Below, in pieces: positions 17,784-26,425 of a stretch of 64,000 bases of DNA. The notes under the pieces are model-generated. The model saw only the letters and a list, made by a program, of their open reading frames with translations, was not told where the DNA came from and made no database searches. The stretch covers positions 682,001-746,000 of the forward strand of contig CAWIGL010000002.1 of the NCBI GenBank assembly GCA_963835595.1, given 5' to 3'. Numbering within the stretch: position 1 is the stretch's first letter; every line of letters begins with the position of its first letter. The stretch is from CAWEPK01 sp963835595. Lineage in GTDB: Bacteria > Desulfobacterota > Syntrophorhabdia > Syntrophorhabdales > WCHB1-27. The position numbers were made by a program, and so were the translations under genes.

Positions 17784-18353
17784 TCACTCCACCAGCACCA
17801 GCCCGTATATATCCCTCTCCTCGCTGTGGTTGCGGACGACGTGGATGGGGAGGCCGTGCGCACGGGCCGTCGAGAATACGTCGATGCCGCAGGCTTCCAT
17901 CGCGGGCCGGGCCTTGTCGGGGTGGAGGCATTGGCCCGTTATGTTGCAGTTGGCGCACTTCCTGCATGGTCCGCACCCCATAGCGAAGGCCCTGCTGTAC
18001 CCGTCGAGGAAGATGGTCCTCTCCAGGCCGGCCAGCATGTCGTTGAACCGGTCAACCTGCTTGTAATCCTTCTCCCAGTGGCGATGCAGAATAAGCGCCC
18101 AGGCGTACGAGTCGAGGAGCACCCGCGTCTGCTCCGGGGTGGGGGTGCGCGGCGGGCAGCAGAGGCCCTTGCCGTATAAGCCGCAGCCGTATTGACATTT
18201 TAATCTGACCCACGGCGCGGTCACGACCGTCGATGTCTTTATAATGAGCGCGTCGTCTATGCCTTTTCGGAGCGCCATCGCCACATAGGACTTGAGCTTT
18301 TCGGGGATTGCCTCGTCTGCACGTTTTTTCACGGCCCGGCTCCTCCTTTTCAC
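17784..18353 (-). CDS. DUF2284-family cysteine-rich metal-binding protein
   Basis: A 189-residue protein rich in Cys motifs: KCQYGCGLYGKGLCCPP (about residues 52-68), then CGPCRKCANCNITGQCLHPDKARPAMEACG (split here for length; about residues 126-155). This pattern is that of DUF2284, predicted to bind metal or an Fe-S centre. The HPDKARPAMEACGIDV portion is strongly conserved in the family. GTG start, with weak ribosome binding site. It sits 24 bases after another cysteine-rich gene on the same strand, and the pair is probably one operon. The biochemical role of DUF2284 proteins is not established. Confidence 0.85.
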   Translation of the reverse strand: MKRRSRAVKKRADEAIPEKLKSYVAMALRKGIDDALIIKTSTVVTAPWVRLKCQYGCGLYGKGLCCPPRTPTPEQTRVLLDSYAWALILHRHWEKDYKQVDRFNDMLAGLERTIFLDGYSRAFAMGCGPCRKCANCNITGQCLHPDKARPAMEACGIDVFSTARAHGLPIHVVRNHSEERDIYGLVLVE

Positions 18354-18377
18354 GATGGGCGGCGAACCGAGTGCGCC

Positions 18378-18812
18378 TTACAGTATCTCGTCGAGGATCT
18401 CCGCTGCATCGCCGACGAACTTGGGGCAAACCGTCTTGAGGAGGTTTTGCTCGACGGCGCGCTTATAGTTTTCCTCCGTGCTGATATCGCAGTCGAGCAG
18501 CTCCCGGCAAACTATGCTCTGATTGCGGTCTTTGAAACGCTTGACGAATTCTTTTATCAGCACGTTCGTCTTCTGCTTCGCCTCGGCATCGGCGGCTGAT
18601 GTCCGTCCCTGCTTCAGGCCGATGACCATGAATGCGCCCGTAACCGCGCCGCATGTGTGGCCGAGGCGTCCCATGCCGCCCCCGAAGCCGTCCGCGAGCT
18701 TCAGGGCGATATCTTTGTCCAGGCCGAATCTCTCGCAGAACGCGCTGAGGACGGCCTGCGAGCAGGCGAAACCTTCCATGAAGATCGCTTTGGCTTTTTC
18801 CGCATTATCCAT
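18378..18812 (-). CDS. C_GCAxxG_C_C family protein
   Basis: A 144-residue protein with the family signature: Cys in FACSQAVLSAFCERFG (about residue 16), the GHTCGAVTGAF core (about residue 52), Cys in SIVCRELLDCDI and a final Cys in TVCPKFVGDAAEIL. Proteins of this family are probably redox-active or cofactor-binding; none of its roles here can be assigned. The ATG at 18812 is chosen because GGAGGAGAAC lies directly upstream; a longer frame starts 12 bases earlier. It precedes the DUF2284 gene in the same direction, so the two small Cys-rich proteins may act together. Confidence 0.85.
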   Translation of the reverse strand: MDNAEKAKAIFMEGFACSQAVLSAFCERFGLDKDIALKLADGFGGGMGRLGHTCGAVTGAFMVIGLKQGRTSAADAEAKQKTNVLIKEFVKRFKDRNQSIVCRELLDCDISTEENYKRAVEQNLLKTVCPKFVGDAAEILDEIL

Positions 18813-18841
18813 GTTCTCCTCCATTTCATATAGAGCGCGCC

Positions 18842-19168
18842 TTACCCCGGCCGGGGCTGTGCGCGGCTTTCTCCTTTTTTCTCTCTCTTCGAGAGGGTCG
18901 GCAGACCTCTAATCGTTTTTCCCGATTTGCTTTCGGCCAGGCGCAGCTCATAGAGCTTTTGCAAGTTCATCCAGAAATCCGGAGTCGTACCGAAGAAGTG
19001 GCCAAGGCGCAAGGCCGTATCGCCCGTTATGGCCCGCCGCCCCTTCAGGATCTCCGTTATACGGTTTGTCGGCACCTTTATCTGGCGGGCTACCTCCGCC
19101 GCGCTCATGCCCGACGCCTCAAGCTGCTCGGCCAGATGTTCTCCCGGATGTATCGCGCTACGTCCCAT
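18842..19168 (-). CDS. higA: HigA-family antitoxin
   Basis: A 108-residue antitoxin with an XRE-type helix-turn-helix. The family opening IHPGEHLAEQLEASGMSAAE is followed by VARQIKVPTNRITEILKGRR and the conserved GTTPDFWMNLQKLYELR segment (about residues 60-76). HigA normally binds and neutralises the HigB RNase and represses the pair. Here the gene just upstream is only a C-terminal stub of higB, so this antitoxin has lost its toxin. The last 20 or so residues are charged and variable. It may persist as a solitary repressor or in defence against related toxins. Confidence 0.88.
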   Translation of the reverse strand: MGRSAIHPGEHLAEQLEASGMSAAEVARQIKVPTNRITEILKGRRAITGDTALRLGHFFGTTPDFWMNLQKLYELRLAESKSGKTIRGLPTLSKREKKGESRAQPRPG

Positions 19169-19176
19169 AACTCACC

Positions 19177-19233
19177 TCAATGATAATCGACTATCTCCAC
19201 ATCGATGGGGCCGGGCGACCCTTTCGGCCATTC
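19177..19233 (-). pseudogene. higB: Remnant of a HigB toxin gene (C-terminal end only)
   Basis: Read on the minus strand, the bases just before higA encode EWPKGSPGPIDVEIVDYH and a TGA stop. This is the typical C-terminus of HigB/RelE toxins, ending VEIVDYH, and it lies 8 bases before the higA start, the normal higBA spacing. Upstream in the same frame there is a TAA (19243-19245) and nothing resembling the rest of the toxin as far as citF. The toxin gene has therefore been cut off, leaving about 18 codons. Confidence 0.8.
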
Positions 19234-19369
19234 TAACCCGCATTATGCGTTACGTCAAGCGTACTTGCGGCATCGGCTCCCAAGTCGCGCTCCGCGTTGA
19301 CATTTTCGCACCGGAGATGTAATTATTACCCGTCAGGGCCGCAATTTACGAACAATCGCAGAGGCCGCA

Positions 19370-20914
19370 ATGGTGAACGTGATAGGACGTGAGATACCGG
19401 ACGAGATCGCAGGCTACGGCCGTGCCGCCCCCTTCTCCGGCGCTTTCGCTACTCCACCCGTAGGCATTGTCCGGTACGCGCCGCCCGTAAAAATAGTCCG
19501 CCCCGGAGAGCGGAAGGTCGTCGAAAGCCTGGAGGAGCTATTCCGGCGGATACCCGTGATGGGCGGCATGACCCTCTCCTTCCACCATCACTTCAGGAAC
19601 GGCGACAGGGTCGTAAACCTCGTGCTCGCAACCGCAGCCCGGATGGGCCTGCGGAACCTGAATGTAGCCTTGAGCGCCGTCTTCCCCGTCCACGCCCCCC
19701 TGATCGACCACGTGAGGGCGGGCGTCGTGACCGGCCTCGATACGAACTACATCACCGGCCCCGTCGCGCAGGCCGTCTCGCAGGGCCTTTTCCCGCGCCC
19801 CGTCGTCCTACGCACGCACGGAGGCCGGGCGCGCGCCATCGAGTGCGGCAGGCTGCCCATCGACGTCGCCTTCATCGCCGCCCCCGCAGCGGACGACTGT
19901 GGCAACGTCAACGGCGTTGCCGACCCGTCGGCCTGCGGGTCGCTGGGGTATGCCTTCCCCGACGCCGAATGCGCGCGCTTCGTCACGGCCGTCACGCCAC
20001 ACCTCGCGCCCTATCCGCTGACCCCTATATCGATCGACCAGACGCGGGTCGATTACGTGGTGAAGCTGGACGAAGTCGGCGACCCGAAGGGAATTGTCTC
20101 CGGCACCACAAGGATGACGGCAGACCAGGTCAAATTGTCGATGGCGGAGACGGCCGCACGGGTGATCCGGGCGGCCGGGCTCATAAGGGACGGCTTCTCG
20201 TTTCAGACAGGCGCGGGCGGGGCGTCCCTTGCTGCGGCCCATTTCGTCGGTGGAATGATGGAGGAAGGGCGGGCTGTCGGCAGCTTCCTCCTCGGCGGCA
20301 TAACGAGCCAGATGGTAGAGATGCTTGAGCGGGGCCTCTTCGCAAAGATACTCGACGTGCAGGATTTCGACCCGGCGGCCGTGCGCTCCCTCGCCGCCAA
20401 CCGCGACCACGTGGAGATCGGCGCGGGATTCTACGCGAACCCCTTCAACGCGGGGTGCGCCGTAAACCGCCTCGACTGCGTGGTCCTCGGCGCAACGGAG
20501 ATCGACACGGACTTCAACGTAAACGTCGCGACAGGCTCCGACGGACGCGTACGGGGAGGCTCAGGCGGGCACAGCGACACGGCTGCGGGCGCAAAGCTGA
20601 CAGTGATCGTCGCGGAGCTCGTCAGGGGCAAATTTCCGATCATACGCGACCGCGTGCTTACGGTGACTACGCCTGGAGAGAGCGTCGATGCGCTCGTGAC
20701 GGACATGGGGGTCGCCGTCAACCCGGCGCGCCCGGACCTCCTCGACCGGCTCAAGGAGGCACGCCTGCCCGTTATGGAGATTCACGACCTCAAAGAGGCG
20801 GCCCGGCGGATTGCCGGCGACCCTCCCGCCCGACGAGCAGGCGGAAAGATCGTAGCCGTCGTCGAATACCGCGACGGGAGCGTCATCGATGTCATCCGGC
20901 AGGCGGCTGGGTAA
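19370..20914 (+). CDS. citF: Citrate lyase alpha subunit (citrate CoA-transferase)
   Basis: A 514-residue protein that matches the full-length alpha subunit of citrate lyase, which transfers the acyl-carrier thiol from acetyl to citrate. Recognisable segments are FSFHHHFRNGD-like LSFHHHFRNGDRVVNLV (about residue 68), GLDTNYITGPVAQAVSQG, RTHGGRARAIECG, DVAFIAAPAADDCGNVNG, and GGSGGHSDTAAGAKLTVIVA (about residue 390). The beta (citE), gamma (citD) and citX/citC maturation genes are not in the window, so it is an orphan copy. It may act as a CoA-transferase on another substrate or with subunits coded elsewhere. The ribosome binding site before the ATG is weak (AGAGG). Confidence 0.92.
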   Translation: MVNVIGREIPDEIAGYGRAAPFSGAFATPPVGIVRYAPPVKIVRPGERKVVESLEELFRRIPVMGGMTLSFHHHFRNGDRVVNLVLATAARMGLRNLNVALSAVFPVHAPLIDHVRAGVVTGLDTNYITGPVAQAVSQGLFPRPVVLRTHGGRARAIECGRLPIDVAFIAAPAADDCGNVNGVADPSACGSLGYAFPDAECARFVTAVTPHLAPYPLTPISIDQTRVDYVVKLDEVGDPKGIVSGTTRMTADQVKLSMAETAARVIRAAGLIRDGFSFQTGAGGASLAAAHFVGGMMEEGRAVGSFLLGGITSQMVEMLERGLFAKILDVQDFDPAAVRSLAANRDHVEIGAGFYANPFNAGCAVNRLDCVVLGATEIDTDFNVNVATGSDGRVRGGSGGHSDTAAGAKLTVIVAELVRGKFPIIRDRVLTVTTPGESVDALVTDMGVAVNPARPDLLDRLKEARLPVMEIHDLKEAARRIAGDPPARRAGGKIVAVVEYRDGSVIDVIRQAAG

Positions 20915-20932
20915 GACCTCTGCCCGGCCGGT

Positions 20933-20983
20933 GGAAACGAAGGGGCGCCCGCCGATCCACGTCCGCGCCCCTTCGTCGTTTCC
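20933..20983. terminator. Bidirectional-looking hairpin between citF and the hydrolase gene
   Basis: GGAAACGA-AGGGGCGC (20933-20948) pairs with GCGCCCC-TTCGTCGTTTCC (20965-20983), giving a long GC-rich stem with a 3-base bulge, placed between two convergent genes. There is no clean T-run, so it may slow rather than fully stop transcription on either strand. Confidence 0.55.
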
Positions 20984-21003
20984 GTCTCTCTTCGCTTTCC
21001 GCG

Positions 21004-22035
21004 CTATCTTCTTTCGTCCAAGAAGCGCTGGATTCCCTTGATTAAGTCCATCCGGTTCTTCTCGACCGCTATCATATGGGTGCCCTCTGCCAGGATCTCT
21101 TCGCGCTTGTAAGGCGTGTTGGCCAGCCTGGCGAAGACCTCCTGGGCCATGAAAAGTGGCGTATCCTGGTCCCATTCGCCCACGATAAGGAGTGTCGGCA
21201 CCTTGATGAGAGACGGGTCGTACATCGGTTTGCCTTTCCCCCAGAACTGCGTGATGTCCTGAAGCACGCCGTTGGGCGCCCTCACGACGGGCGGGGTCTG
21301 CCGCGCCCCTGCCGGGTCCGAGGCAAGGTTGGCCTCCCACCATTTGTCGAACCATGCCTGGGGGCTTATCTCTTCCCTCCGGGCGGCAGGGATACCGCTC
21401 AGGGCGCGCGCCCGCGCGCTTTCTTTCGTGGCGTTCCTGTATGCACCCGTCCCGGAGAAAGGCGGGGGCTCCTTCAGGCACCAGAGCGGGGCGTAAAGCA
21501 CCAGCTTCACGACCTTGTCGTTGTTGTTGCCGGCAAAACCGCCCATGAGGGTCGTCCCCCAGGACCAGCCGACCAGGTTGATCCTGCTCACGTTGCGCCT
21601 CTTGAGGATGAAATCGACGGCTGCGCCCACATCCTTCCAGGCGTCTGCCGTTGTCGCGAAGGCGGGGTTCTTGTCCGGCGGGGCGTCCATCGCGGGCGGT
21701 CGGGTGGACAGCCCGTAGCCCCGGATGTCCAGCATGTACGTGTCGTAGCCGCGCGCCGCCGCGTAATCCATCCATGAGCCGCCCGGAAGGTCTAAGTCGA
21801 AGACGGTCTCCGAGGGGTAGCTTGCCCCGTGGACGAAGAGTATGATCTTCTCGCCCGCAAACATCTTCGCCCCCGACAGGTACTTATTCCGCACATAGAG
21901 CTTGATGCCGGGGTCGGACGACGCTATATAGAACGTCTCGGTCGTGATCTTCGCCTTCACCGAGGCGTAACCCGTCCCCGCCGCAGTAAAGACAAAGACC
22001 GCCATGAACGCGACAACCAGCCACGCTTTGCCCAT
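21004..22035 (-). CDS. Secreted alpha/beta hydrolase
   Basis: A 343-residue alpha/beta-hydrolase fold protein with an N-terminal signal peptide (residues 1-24, ending near GYASVKA). The oxyanion region is LFVHGASYPSETVFD (about residue 66), the nucleophile elbow is LVGWSWGTTLMGG with Ser in GWSWG (about residue 150), the acidic residue probably lies in LIVGEWDQDTPL (about residue 293) and the catalytic His in EGTHMIAVEKN (about residue 325). It also has the DIRGYGLSTRP strand-helix typical of the fold. It acts in the periplasm or outside. Substrate unknown; esterase or lipase-like activity is plausible. Single gene convergent with citF. Confidence 0.85.
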   Translation of the reverse strand: MGKAWLVVAFMAVFVFTAAGTGYASVKAKITTETFYIASSDPGIKLYVRNKYLSGAKMFAGEKIILFVHGASYPSETVFDLDLPGGSWMDYAAARGYDTYMLDIRGYGLSTRPPAMDAPPDKNPAFATTADAWKDVGAAVDFILKRRNVSRINLVGWSWGTTLMGGFAGNNNDKVVKLVLYAPLWCLKEPPPFSGTGAYRNATKESARARALSGIPAARREEISPQAWFDKWWEANLASDPAGARQTPPVVRAPNGVLQDITQFWGKGKPMYDPSLIKVPTLLIVGEWDQDTPLFMAQEVFARLANTPYKREEILAEGTHMIAVEKNRMDLIKGIQRFLDERR

Positions 22036-22241
22036 AATCCCTCCTTAAGATTAGATAAAGTCGCTTCTGCCCGCAAATCCCATATCCGACCGCCTTTATG
22101 CAAATTCTACATTACCGGGCGGACAAACAACAAGATTTTCCGGGAATCCTTGCAATCCCGGACTCTTTGGATATATCATTATCTGTCCGAAGGGCATCGT
22201 TTCATCGATATCAATTATCGCTTCATAAAGGAGGACCTGAT

Positions 22242-22886
22242 ATGAGAATCGTTTTGCTGGGGGCGCCGGGGGCAGGCAAGGGCACCATCTCGAAGCTCCT
22301 CACGGCCCATGACGGCTCTGTCCAGATATCGACCGGCGATATCCTGCGGGGCGCGGTCAAGGCAGGGTCGGAGCTGGGCAAGAAGGCGAAAGGGTACATG
22401 GAGCGGGGGGAGCTCGTGCCGGACAGCCTCATCATGGATATCATGGAGGCGAGGCTCCAGGAGCCCGACGCAAAAAAAGGCTTCATCCTGGACGGTTTCC
22501 CGCGCACCATCCCGCAGGCCGAGGAGCTGAAGAAGCTCCTTGCGCGGCTCGCCATCAAGCTAGACGTGGTGATCGATATCGAGGTGCCGAAAGAAGTGAT
22601 CCTCGACCGCCTTACGACGCGAAGGACGTGCTCGAACCCCGACTGCCAGGAGATCTACAACGTGAAGAGCAAGCCGCCGTCACCCGACGGGAAGTGCCTC
22701 AAATGCGGCTCGCCGGTCGTCCAGCGCGCCGACGAGACGGAAGAGGCGATCACGCAGAGGCTCGAAACGTACAACGAGAAGACGGCGCCCCTCATCGATT
22801 TCTACCGTAAGGAAGGGACCCTGAAGACGATCAGCTCATTAAGCAGCGACGAGATCGTCAAGCAGATTCTATCGACCCTCAAATAG
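22242..22886 (+). CDS. adk: Adenylate kinase
   Basis: A 214-residue enzyme that interconverts ATP + AMP and 2 ADP. The P-loop GAPGAGKGT is at residues 7-15, the AMP-binding STGDILRGAV at about 30, GFILDGFPRT at about 82, and the LID domain (about 123-160) has four zinc-binding Cys in CSNPDC and CLKCGSP, the zinc form common outside Enterobacteria. The open frame extends further upstream, but the ATG at 22242 is chosen because AAAGGAGGACC lies just before it and the protein then starts MRIVLLGAPGAGKG, as in the family. It is not in the usual ribosomal-protein operon (secY-adk-map) but stands alone. Confidence 0.97.
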   Translation: MRIVLLGAPGAGKGTISKLLTAHDGSVQISTGDILRGAVKAGSELGKKAKGYMERGELVPDSLIMDIMEARLQEPDAKKGFILDGFPRTIPQAEELKKLLARLAIKLDVVIDIEVPKEVILDRLTTRRTCSNPDCQEIYNVKSKPPSPDGKCLKCGSPVVQRADETEEAITQRLETYNEKTAPLIDFYRKEGTLKTISSLSSDEIVKQILSTLK

Positions 22887-22908
22887 AAGAAAGAGCAAGG
22901 AAACGAAA

Positions 22909-22940
22909 GGCGGCCCGGCCGTCAGGTGCGGCGGGCCGCC
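22909..22940 (+). terminator. GC-rich hairpin after adk
   Basis: GGCGGCCCG (22909-22917) and CGGGCCGCC (22932-22940) form a perfect 9-bp stem with a 14-base loop, 23 bases after the adk stop and 18 before the next gene. No T-run follows, so it could also be an attenuator for the radical SAM gene. Confidence 0.45.
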
Positions 22941-22957
22941 CCATTTGGCCGGTTTTC

Positions 22958-24514
22958 GTGATCCTCATCCACCCGCCAGTCGCAAAGCCCTCAGAGCCTC
23001 CCGCGGGCCTCGCCGCCCTCTGCGGCGCGCTTTCCGAGGCCGGAGTGGCGCATACCGCTGTCGATGCCGCCCTTGAGGCGACGCTCTGGCTGCTCGAAAG
23101 GGGGCCGGACGGGGTTGCCGACACGTGGACAAGGCGCGCCCTCGCCCACCTCGACCGGAACCTCGCCTTCTTGAGGGACCGGCGTGGATACGCGGGCTTC
23201 GACCGCTACCGGAAGGCTGTCCTGGAAGTGAACCGGGTCCTGGAGAAGTCATCCCGGGCCGGTACGCGCGTGGGCCTTGCCGATTACAGCCAGGAGCGTC
23301 TGTCGCCGGTCAGGGGCGCCGACCTGCTGCAAGCTGCCCTCCGGTACGAAGAGAATATCTTCTACCCTTATTTCAGGGCGCGTCTGTCGCCGCTCGTAGA
23401 GGCTGAGGGGCCGAATGCACTCGTCGGCTTTTCGCTCAACTACCTGAGCCAGGCCCTCTGCGCCTTCGCCATGATCGGCTTCCTGCGGCGCAATTATCCC
23501 GGCGTGAGGATAGCCGTCGGCGGCGGTCTGGTGGGCGCATGGACGAGCAGCCCCGCCTGGCGCAACCCCTTCGAAGGACTGATCGACCATCTCGTTGCCG
23601 GGCCGGGGGAGGCCTTCCTGCTCTCACTTGCGGGGGGTGACGCGGCGGCTGTTGACAGCGCAGCCGACGGCCGGACCTGCCCCTCCTTCGACGGCTTTCC
23701 CCTCGACCGCTACCTGGCGCCCGGCCCAATCCTGCCGTACGCGGCCGCAAGGGGCTGCTATTGGGGCCGCTGCTCCTTCTGTCCCGAAAAATCGCAGGGC
23801 GCAACGTTCTCGCCCCGGCCTGTCGCGCAAGCGGCGGCCGACCTTTCGCGCCTTTCGGCCCGGTATCGCCCCATCCTGATCCACCTCGTGGACAACGCGA
23901 TAAGCCCGGCCCTCATGCGCGCGCTCATCGCCTCTCCGCCCCATGCCCCGTGGTACGGCTTCGCCCGCGTCACGGAGGAACTGGCCGATTTCGATTTTTG
24001 CCGGGACTTGCGGGCGTCGGGCTGCGTGATGCTGAAGCTCGGCATCGAGTCGGGCGACCAGGGCCTGCTCGACGCCCTCGGAAAGGGCATAAGCGTCGAG
24101 AGGGCCGCGAAGGCGCTTTCGGCGCTGAAGCGGGCCGGGATCGGGACATACGTCTATCTGCTGTTCGGCACCCCTTCGGAGGACCTGCCCCGCGCAAGGA
24201 AGACCCTCGCATTCGCGGCCCGCAACAGCGCCTCCATCGATTTCCTCAACCTTGCCGTCTTCAACCTCCCGGTCAACTGCGGGGAGGCGCGTGGCCTCGA
24301 CCTCCGCCCGTTCTACGCCGGCGACTTGTCCCTATACTCAGACTTCACGCACCCTTCCGGCTTCGGCAGGCGGGAGGTGCGGGCCTTCCTGGAGCGGGAG
24401 TTCAAGGCGCATCCGGCGATACGGCCTATCGTGCTGCGCCGCCCGCCGCATTTTACATCGAACCATGCCCCCCTGTTCTGCATGGCGATGGGGCCGGGAT
24501 CTTTTCGCGCATAG
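22958..24514 (+). CDS. Radical SAM protein, B12-binding-domain type
   Basis: A 518-residue protein opening with MILIHPPVAKPSEPPAGLA, the usual start of an N-terminal cobalamin-binding-like domain, and PGVRIAVGGGLVGAW at about residue 190. The radical SAM cluster is in ARGCYWGRCSFCPEKS (about residues 264-279), with three Cys in C-x4-C-x2-C spacing, like other Elp3/MiaB-type B12 radical SAM proteins. LKLGIESGDQGLLDALGKGI (about residue 357) is the conserved SAM-contacting strand. Its substrate is unknown. GTG start, 71 bases after adk. It could modify a lipid, peptide or RNA; there are no linked genes that decide it. Confidence 0.85.
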   Translation: MILIHPPVAKPSEPPAGLAALCGALSEAGVAHTAVDAALEATLWLLERGPDGVADTWTRRALAHLDRNLAFLRDRRGYAGFDRYRKAVLEVNRVLEKSSRAGTRVGLADYSQERLSPVRGADLLQAALRYEENIFYPYFRARLSPLVEAEGPNALVGFSLNYLSQALCAFAMIGFLRRNYPGVRIAVGGGLVGAWTSSPAWRNPFEGLIDHLVAGPGEAFLLSLAGGDAAAVDSAADGRTCPSFDGFPLDRYLAPGPILPYAAARGCYWGRCSFCPEKSQGATFSPRPVAQAAADLSRLSARYRPILIHLVDNAISPALMRALIASPPHAPWYGFARVTEELADFDFCRDLRASGCVMLKLGIESGDQGLLDALGKGISVERAAKALSALKRAGIGTYVYLLFGTPSEDLPRARKTLAFAARNSASIDFLNLAVFNLPVNCGEARGLDLRPFYAGDLSLYSDFTHPSGFGRREVRAFLEREFKAHPAIRPIVLRRPPHFTSNHAPLFCMAMGPGSFRA

Positions 24515-24556
24515 CTTTGTCGCGCTGCGGGCCGTGACGCGATGAGACAGGTGAAG

Positions 24557-26425
24557 TTACATAGGTTTTCTGCCAAGGCGCTGCTGACAATTGATGAGGA
24601 AGGTCCCTAATGCGCGCAGGGGACGCGTTAAGCGCCATGAGAATGACGACAGCATTTGCCGGATGGCATCTTCCTGCCATGCCAATGCCGCCTCGAGGCT
24701 GACGATGCACGGCACCTTTTTCCAGAAGCCGTGCGCATGAAGGAGGGTCTTCATGCGCTCTACATCTGCGAGCCACACATCGTGGTCTATGAATGTCGCG
24801 TTATCTTGCCCCGATTTCCTCAAATAGAAGCCGCAGGTTACCTCGTGGCTGAAAATGAAGCGGGAAGTCGTCAGCAGGCACATGAGCAGGAAGAGGTCCT
24901 CGTTGACAACCAGCTCGGGATCATCCAACATCCACGGCTCGATTGCCGCAGTCCTCGCTGCCCATGAGTTCGAAGTCATGAAGTTCTCTAAGCGTAACAA
25001 GCGCGACGTCTCGAACGGCTGAAAATAGGCCAGCTCCGCTTCTTCATCGAGACGACCCCTTGAGCGCTCCATGCCGGGCCGATCATCCTCCATTACCCGT
25101 ACGGCGCCGGAGTAGGCCACGTTTACTTCTTCATGCCGGTCCAGGATTCTCACAAGGGTCGCCAGATGATTCGGAAACAACGCGTCGTCGTCATCGAGAA
25201 CCGCAAAATACTCGCCGGTAAGCTCTTTCAGGCCGTCCCGGAGCGCCGTGCTCCTGAACCCCGTGTTCGGGCTTGTCAGAAGCCGGACCCCGATCTTTCT
25301 ACGAACCCGGCTTATCAGCTCGTCCAGGCCGGAGACCTCCCGGTAGCGGACCATGATGACTTCGATGTTCGGATATGTCTGTAGCATTATGCTTTCCAGG
25401 GCGCGTCCGATCATTGCAACGGGCCGGTCCCCCACGCGCATGATGACCTGTACCAGCCCGCGCCTGCCGTTTTCGTGCACACTCAAAGGCGAGAACTTTT
25501 CAGCCACAAGCTTCTTGTGGCTCGTCACGACGCCTTGCAGCAGTTTCTCCAGGGTATAGTTTTCCGAGAAAATCTGATGGGCACGGGCCGTCATCTCACG
25601 AGCCCGGTCCGGATTCCTTCCGATAAAGTCCATGCACTCGTCAATCTGTCGCGCCGTTTGCTCCGGATCGTCGCCGACCTCTATGTATAATACGCTATCC
25701 CCGAAGGTGTCCCGGATGAACGAATGGTCCTGGCAAATTGCAACGGCGCCGGCCGCGGCGATCTCGAAAATCCTCATCGACGGTATGCCTGTCTCGATGT
25801 GCTCCTCTTTGTGCAGACATAAGCCGGCGCCGGCCTCCCGCAGCCGCGAAAGAACGCTTGTTCCGTCGAAGGGTATCGGTCCCCGATATGCATTTTGTAT
25901 GCGTGTCCACCGATCTTTCCGACCGTGAATAACCATATAGTCCCGCCGGTCGAGGCAATCGAACAGGCCGCCGTGCCGGGGCCCGTCCCAATTGACCCCG
26001 CAGTATAAAAGCTTAGGATCGCGGAGCGCCGGGGGTCGGTACTCCGTCGCGAAACAGCTCGCGTAGAACGGGGTGATGAAATAGTCTTTCTCGGTTGCGT
26101 ACAGGGAATCCTTGATCCATCGATCGATGATCGGACCGGAAGAGAGAAAACCGTCGAGGCTCATGACATTGCGCACGAACTCGGGCTTACTGTTCACGAA
26201 TGCAGGGGGATTCCACATGCATCCGTATGTAGGAATACTGCATAGCTTGGGGGTTATGTGGTGCATCGACAGAATAAAATCGGCCCGGGCCGAGCACGCT
26301 TGCTCCACACACGCTACCTCCTCGACCTGAAGCCCGATCACCCGCCCCGCAATCTCGATGCGCCGGATCATCTCCTGCTCTGCCGTTGCTTCGCCATAAA
26401 AAGGGTTATAAACAGCAACTTTCAT
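24557..26425 (-). CDS. Two-domain glycosyltransferase (CgeB-like plus GT2)
   Basis: A protein of about 622 residues if it starts at the ATG preceded by GAGAGG (26425); a longer frame begins at 26527. The N-terminal half resembles CgeB/GT4-type transferases: MKVAVYNPFYGEA, a central segment with GIPSMRIFEIAAAGAVAICQ and a C-terminal helix FSENYTLEKLLQGVV. The second half (from about residue 330) is a GT2 domain with YPNIEVIMVRYREVSGLDEL, EYFAVLDDDDALFPNH (metal-binding Asp cluster) and NSWAARTAAIEPWM. It ends with the family tail SFSWRLTRPLRALG. Probably adds sugars to a cell-surface polysaccharide. Its G+C is lower than in the neighbouring genes, suggesting transfer. Confidence 0.85.
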   Translation of the reverse strand: MKVAVYNPFYGEATAEQEMIRRIEIAGRVIGLQVEEVACVEQACSARADFILSMHHITPKLCSIPTYGCMWNPPAFVNSKPEFVRNVMSLDGFLSSGPIIDRWIKDSLYATEKDYFITPFYASCFATEYRPPALRDPKLLYCGVNWDGPRHGGLFDCLDRRDYMVIHGRKDRWTRIQNAYRGPIPFDGTSVLSRLREAGAGLCLHKEEHIETGIPSMRIFEIAAAGAVAICQDHSFIRDTFGDSVLYIEVGDDPEQTARQIDECMDFIGRNPDRAREMTARAHQIFSENYTLEKLLQGVVTSHKKLVAEKFSPLSVHENGRRGLVQVIMRVGDRPVAMIGRALESIMLQTYPNIEVIMVRYREVSGLDELISRVRRKIGVRLLTSPNTGFRSTALRDGLKELTGEYFAVLDDDDALFPNHLATLVRILDRHEEVNVAYSGAVRVMEDDRPGMERSRGRLDEEAELAYFQPFETSRLLRLENFMTSNSWAARTAAIEPWMLDDPELVVNEDLFLLMCLLTTSRFIFSHEVTCGFYLRKSGQDNATFIDHDVWLADVERMKTLLHAHGFWKKVPCIVSLEAALAWQEDAIRQMLSSFSWRLTRPLRALGTFLINCQQRLGRKPM

